Source: JAKACA01 sp963735115
GTDB lineage: Bacteria; Actinomycetota; Acidimicrobiia; Acidimicrobiales; Bog-793
Direction of reading: 5' to 3'
Length of the DNA: 64,000 bases
Assembly (NCBI GenBank): GCA_963735115.1
Contig: CAVTJR010000001.1
Location: 930,001-994,000 of the forward strand
Part shown: positions 61,104 to 64,000 of the stretch, piece after piece
Numbering within the stretch: position 1 is the stretch's first letter
Layout: each line of letters begins with the position of its first letter
Program-made: the position numbers and the translations under genes
The notes under the pieces: model-generated
The model's input: the letters and a program-made list of their open reading frames with translations, nothing else
The model's database searches: none
What the model was told of the DNA's origin: nothing

Positions 61104-62450
61104 ATGTCCGACACAGACAAAGCGATGGGCACCGTGACTCTCGAAGAACTCGCCGAGCGACTTGCGAAAGTCGAAGAGCGGGCGAGGGTTCGAGAAGCAC
61201 AGCTCGTGACAGAGAACGCCCGACTAAGTCAGCGCCTCGCGCGAGTCGAGAGCATGTGGGGTCCGCGGGCTACGAGACCGTCGGTCGTACGACCCACGCC
61301 TCGCCCGGACGACGATGACAACGGCGTGGCCGACCGCGAGCCTTTCGTGTCCCGACGCGGAGCCTTCAAGATCCTGGGAGTCGCTGCGGCGGGCGGAGTG
61401 GGCTTGGCGTTGGGCTCGACGGTGCTCGGGGCTGAACCGGCGGCGGCGGCCACCGGCAACATGAGGTTCGGAGAGTCAAACGATGCCGGGTCTGCGCAGA
61501 CCGCTCTCACCGGAAGGGTCAAGAGCGTTGCGCTGCTGAACGTCGAGAACACCGAGACCTCGCACGGGGGCGCGGGTCTCTACGCCATGACCTATGCAGC
61601 TAGCGGCATCGAGCATGTCATCGGGGCGATCGTCGGGGACACCAACGGCAAGGCCGGACCAGCCGTCGTCGGTATGAGCAGCGGCGGAAACGCCGTCTAT
61701 GGCATCCAGGCTGCAAAGAGCGGGATCCCCGGCGCCCCCCACCCGTCGGCGGTCGTCGGTGACACCGACGGTGATGGCGCCGGAGTCCTCGGGCTGAGCG
61801 GCGGTGGGGATGGTGTTTACGGCATCTTCAACGGTACGAGCCGCATCAGCACGGGGGTGCATGCCGGGGTTGTTGGCGACACCGACGAGAGCGGTGCCGG
61901 GGTCCTCGGACTGAGCAGCGCTGGGGACGGCGTTTACGGTGTCGCTTTCGGCAAAAGCGGCATCAGTACGGCGTTGCATGCCGGTGTTGTCGGTGACTCG
62001 GACTACCTCAGTCCCGGTGTCATGGGCCTGAGTATCGTTTGTGGCGTCTACGGGGTTGTTGTGGCTAGCAGCTCCCTTGGTCCCATACTCGCCGGGGTAA
62101 CGGGCGATTCCTCGACTCACGTCGGAGTTCTAGGGATGTCAAGTGGCGCCGACGGGGTCCACGGCCTCACCGATGCGGATGGTGCAAGTGGCGTCGCCGG
62201 CCTGGACCAAGCGAGCGGCAACGGCTCGCACGGCGTCTATGGCGCATCGGACAACGGCATCGGTGGATACTTCCAAGGGGGCCGCGCCCCCCTCTTCCTC
62301 GTTCCAGGCGCTTCATCCGGCGCCCCCAGCTCTGGTGACCACTCCAAGGGAGAGATCTACCTCGACTCGAATGGCGCAGTCTTTGTCTGCACGGCTGGCG
62401 ACGGAAGCGATGCCGGCACCTGGCAGGAGTTGGCCTTTCTCGTCAATTGA
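61104..62450 (+). CDS. Tat-exported protein with five roughly 40-residue Gly-rich repeats
   Basis: A 448-residue protein. Residues 10-50 form a charged coiled-coil-like helix. An RR motif (VSRRGAFKILGVAAAGG) near residue 84 and an AAAA site near 113-116 mark an internal Tat signal. Five repeats follow, starting at about residues 177, 218, 257, 296 and 333, each with the pattern VGDT, then GxGVLGLS, then GDGVYG. The C-terminal part (GEIYLDSNGAVFVCTAGDG) resembles the tip of phage-tail-like fibres. AAGGGGG precedes the ATG. The function is unknown; a surface fibre is an inference. Confidence 0.8.
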   Translation: MSDTDKAMGTVTLEELAERLAKVEERARVREAQLVTENARLSQRLARVESMWGPRATRPSVVRPTPRPDDDDNGVADREPFVSRRGAFKILGVAAAGGVGLALGSTVLGAEPAAAATGNMRFGESNDAGSAQTALTGRVKSVALLNVENTETSHGGAGLYAMTYAASGIEHVIGAIVGDTNGKAGPAVVGMSSGGNAVYGIQAAKSGIPGAPHPSAVVGDTDGDGAGVLGLSGGGDGVYGIFNGTSRISTGVHAGVVGDTDESGAGVLGLSSAGDGVYGVAFGKSGISTALHAGVVGDSDYLSPGVMGLSIVCGVYGVVVASSSLGPILAGVTGDSSTHVGVLGMSSGADGVHGLTDADGASGVAGLDQASGNGSHGVYGASDNGIGGYFQGGRAPLFLVPGASSGAPSSGDHSKGEIYLDSNGAVFVCTAGDGSDAGTWQELAFLVN

Positions 62451-62589
62451 GCGAGTCAAAGACGGATCGCGAAGATGAGTGCCACGGGGCTTCGACCCGA
62501 AATGACGTGGGTCCGGAGGTTCCTCGTGCTGTGGTGGTGCAGCGCCGAGTGACGTGTGCGCAGCAGATGATGAACGCCTGGTCGCAGGT

Positions 62590-63151
62590 CAAGCCCTCGC
62601 GACTTCAGTCGCGGCGCAATCAGGCCGTCCGCTCACGTCTGTCGGTTGAGGCGCTGCGTCTCTATGACGGGCTTGGCGTGCTGGTTCCCGCGCGTGTCGA
62701 CGAAACCTCGGGCTATCGCTACCACGACGACGCGCGAGCGACCGCTGCCGAAGATGGAGGGGCGCGAAGGCGCGATGTTCACCATCTACTGGGGTGAGGT
62801 GAGCACCGACAGCGACGGCCCGGTCGAGATGTGCAAGCCGGTCCCTGAATCGGACGCGCAGGCGCTTGCATCGCAGTACCCGGAGTTGAGCTTGCGGACC
62901 GAACCCGCACATCGCGAGGCGTACGTCGCGATACCGAACGACGCGCTAACGGCTGGCCCGGGAGGGAACCCGGGCGTGCAATGGCAGCTCGCGTCGGAGA
63001 CTTTGCGTGCCTGGTGGGAGGAACACGGCATCAAACCTGAGGAGCTCGCCGTCAAGCCCGAGGATCTCGGCGTGCGAATTACCTACGTCGCGAGCGAGCC
63101 GGTCACTGAGACGAGCCCCCCTACTGCGACTTCGCCGTGCCGTTCGCCTGA
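62590..63151 (+). pseudogene. Remnant of a MerR-family regulator
   Basis: The HTH piece reads LSVEALRLYDGLGVLVPARV and the ETSGYRYHDDAR segment. The region normally between HTH and effector domain is missing. From about 62760 a GyrI-like effector-binding domain follows in another frame (MFTIYWGEVSTDSDGPVEM, later WQLASETLRAWWEEHGI). A further frame change at a run of six C bases near 63115-63121 would restore the typical ending YCDFAVPFA and a stop at 63151. The gene also lacks its N-terminus, so it is decayed. Confidence 0.65.
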
Positions 63152-63375
63152 GGGCCGAGGCCGGCTTGGACTGCGCTGTCCACAAGGTGCCGGTAGATGG
63201 CAGTCGCACATACATAACACGCGCACCGAACTTCGGTCAGTTTCGGTCCGCCTCTCGCGACAGCACGACGGCACGGGAGGGGTGGTCGATCAGCGCCGAC
63301 TCGGGGCGCCAGTCTGCGGCCCAACGCTCCGTCGTTGTGGCGAACCGGCGTTGAGAGATGCGCTCGACGGGTCAC

Positions 63376-63849
63376 TCATGGGCCGGAGGCCTTGTCGCGG
63401 CTGGACGCTTCGTCGCCTGCCTGTGGCATGTCGCCATGGATCATCTCGCTCCACCGGACGAATGAGTCCTCGCGTAGGGTCGGAGAGTCCGTCAACCTGA
63501 CCTGAAAACCCAGGAACCTGGACATGGCTTTGCACGACACGATGGCGCATATCCATCCAGCAAGGAGCAACAAAACGTCCACTCCGCCCGAGATGGCGCC
63601 GACCGCCTTCGAGGTAGAGGAGCCATTGAAGACAACGACCACGAAGCACAAGATCCAAACCGGTGCGACTAGCGCTCCAGAGCGGAGGCACAGGCGAGAC
63701 GTGTAGTAGAAGCGAGCCGCCGCCGTGCCGACCCGTGGCGACCACTTTGATACGAACTCACCCGGGTGCACGGTCCAAGCGTAGAACGCCAGCACCGAAT
63801 GAAGGCACCGAACGCAACGGAGCCTTTGATCGACAGTTCCGCAGTCCAT
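63376..63849 (-). CDS. Hypothetical membrane protein
   Basis: About 157 residues. It has two likely helices (LVAPVWILCFVVVVFNG and GGVDVLLLLAGWICAIV) and a polar C-terminus with the LTDSPTLREDSFVRWSEM segment. I recognise no family. The start is uncertain: ATG 63849 is used, but the frame extends to 63954 and later starts are possible. It lies at the window edge, downstream of the MerR remnant on the opposite strand. Confidence 0.4.
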   Translation of the reverse strand: MDCGTVDQRLRCVRCLHSVLAFYAWTVHPGEFVSKWSPRVGTAAARFYYTSRLCLRSGALVAPVWILCFVVVVFNGSSTSKAVGAISGGVDVLLLLAGWICAIVSCKAMSRFLGFQVRLTDSPTLREDSFVRWSEMIHGDMPQAGDEASSRDKASGP

Positions 63850-63936
63850 CTCACCTGGAGCCCAGTCTGGTCCCACCCGCTCATCTCCGAAGCCAGTGAA
63901 GCGGGAACGCCAACTCGGGCGCCCGAGTGTCAAGTC

Positions 63937-63981
63937 CCGGTACCCGCACGACACTTTGGCTCCGGTACCTCCACGACACTT
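63937..63981. repeat. Pair of 20-base direct repeats at window edge
   Basis: CCGGTACC, two variable bases, then CACGACACTT, occurs at 63937-63956 and again at 63962-63981, with 18 of 20 bases alike. This could be part of an insertion sequence end that continues outside the window. Confidence 0.5.
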
Positions 63982-64000
63982 CTAACCCGCGACCCGTTGG

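Noticed and set aside
61600..62250. Repetitive DNA that might be read as a CRISPR or tandem repeat array
   Set aside because: The repeats are protein-coding (about 40 codons each) and diverged at DNA level; no spacers.
1..64000. tRNA, rRNA and other structural RNA genes
   Set aside because: I looked for T-loop and stem patterns in gaps and saw none that hold up; RNase P RNA is not near rnpA.

Overview
This is a high-GC chromosomal window that spans a replication-origin region. The gene order is actinobacterial: ino1-padR, DUF5318, rpsF-ssb-rpsR-rplI-dnaB (with an intein), pcnA, a DUF6049 protein, murJ, trxB-trxA, a cwlM-like gene, parB-parA, rsmG-jag-yidC-yidD-rnpA-rpmH, then dnaA-dnaN-recF-dciA-gyrB-gyrA on the other strand. 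Blocks that lie near both ends of the Mycobacterium chromosome map are joined here around dnaA. GTG starts, TANNNT boxes a few bases upstream of start codons, and a mycothiol-type maleylpyruvate isomerase-fold protein fit Actinomycetota. An Acidimicrobiia-like lineage is my guess, not shown by the sequence.

Layout. 1-7.6 kb: metabolic and housekeeping genes (DoxX, YbjQ, histidine phosphatase, DnaQ-like exonuclease, PLP decarboxylase, aminotransferase, pterin dehydratase, Ku). 7.6-16.5 kb: replication/ribosome operon with an intein-containing dnaB, panB, DUF5318, a CPBP membrane protein, a leaderless PadR regulator and ino1. 16.5-28.8 kb: GGDEF-EAL protein, CCA-adding enzyme, deacetylase, DUF6049-MurJ, DegV, thioredoxin system, and a CwlM-like protein whose amidase site looks degenerate. 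28.8-35.4 kb: parB-parA, a small LAGLIDADG-like gene coupled to parA, two parS-like repeats, and the rpmH operon. 35.4-44.7 kb: the probable origin and the dnaA-to-gyrA operon.

44.7-64 kb is more accessory: a frameshifted glutamate decarboxylase, an M16 peptidase pair, a large secreted tyrosine-rich beta-helix protein divergent from a LAL regulator, two cupins, a C-terminally truncated LigD, a frameshifted isochorismatase-like gene, DUF347, methyltransferase and mycothiol-type proteins, a Tat-exported protein with roughly 40-residue repeats, a MerR regulator remnant, and short direct repeats at the window edge.

How it fits together: DnaA, DciA, DnaB, SSB and DnaN support replication. ParA/ParB with the parS-like sites segregate the origin. 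YidC, MurJ and the CwlM-like protein serve the envelope. Ku and LigD (about 48 kb apart) would form a non-homologous end-joining pair. The strongest candidate for something new is the LAGLIDADG-like gene in the parAB operon together with the two split parS-like repeats beside it. Several genes carry single-base frameshifts (rpsR, gad, the isochorismatase-like gene, perhaps ligD and the merR remnant). Because rpsR is essential, at least some are probably sequence or assembly errors.
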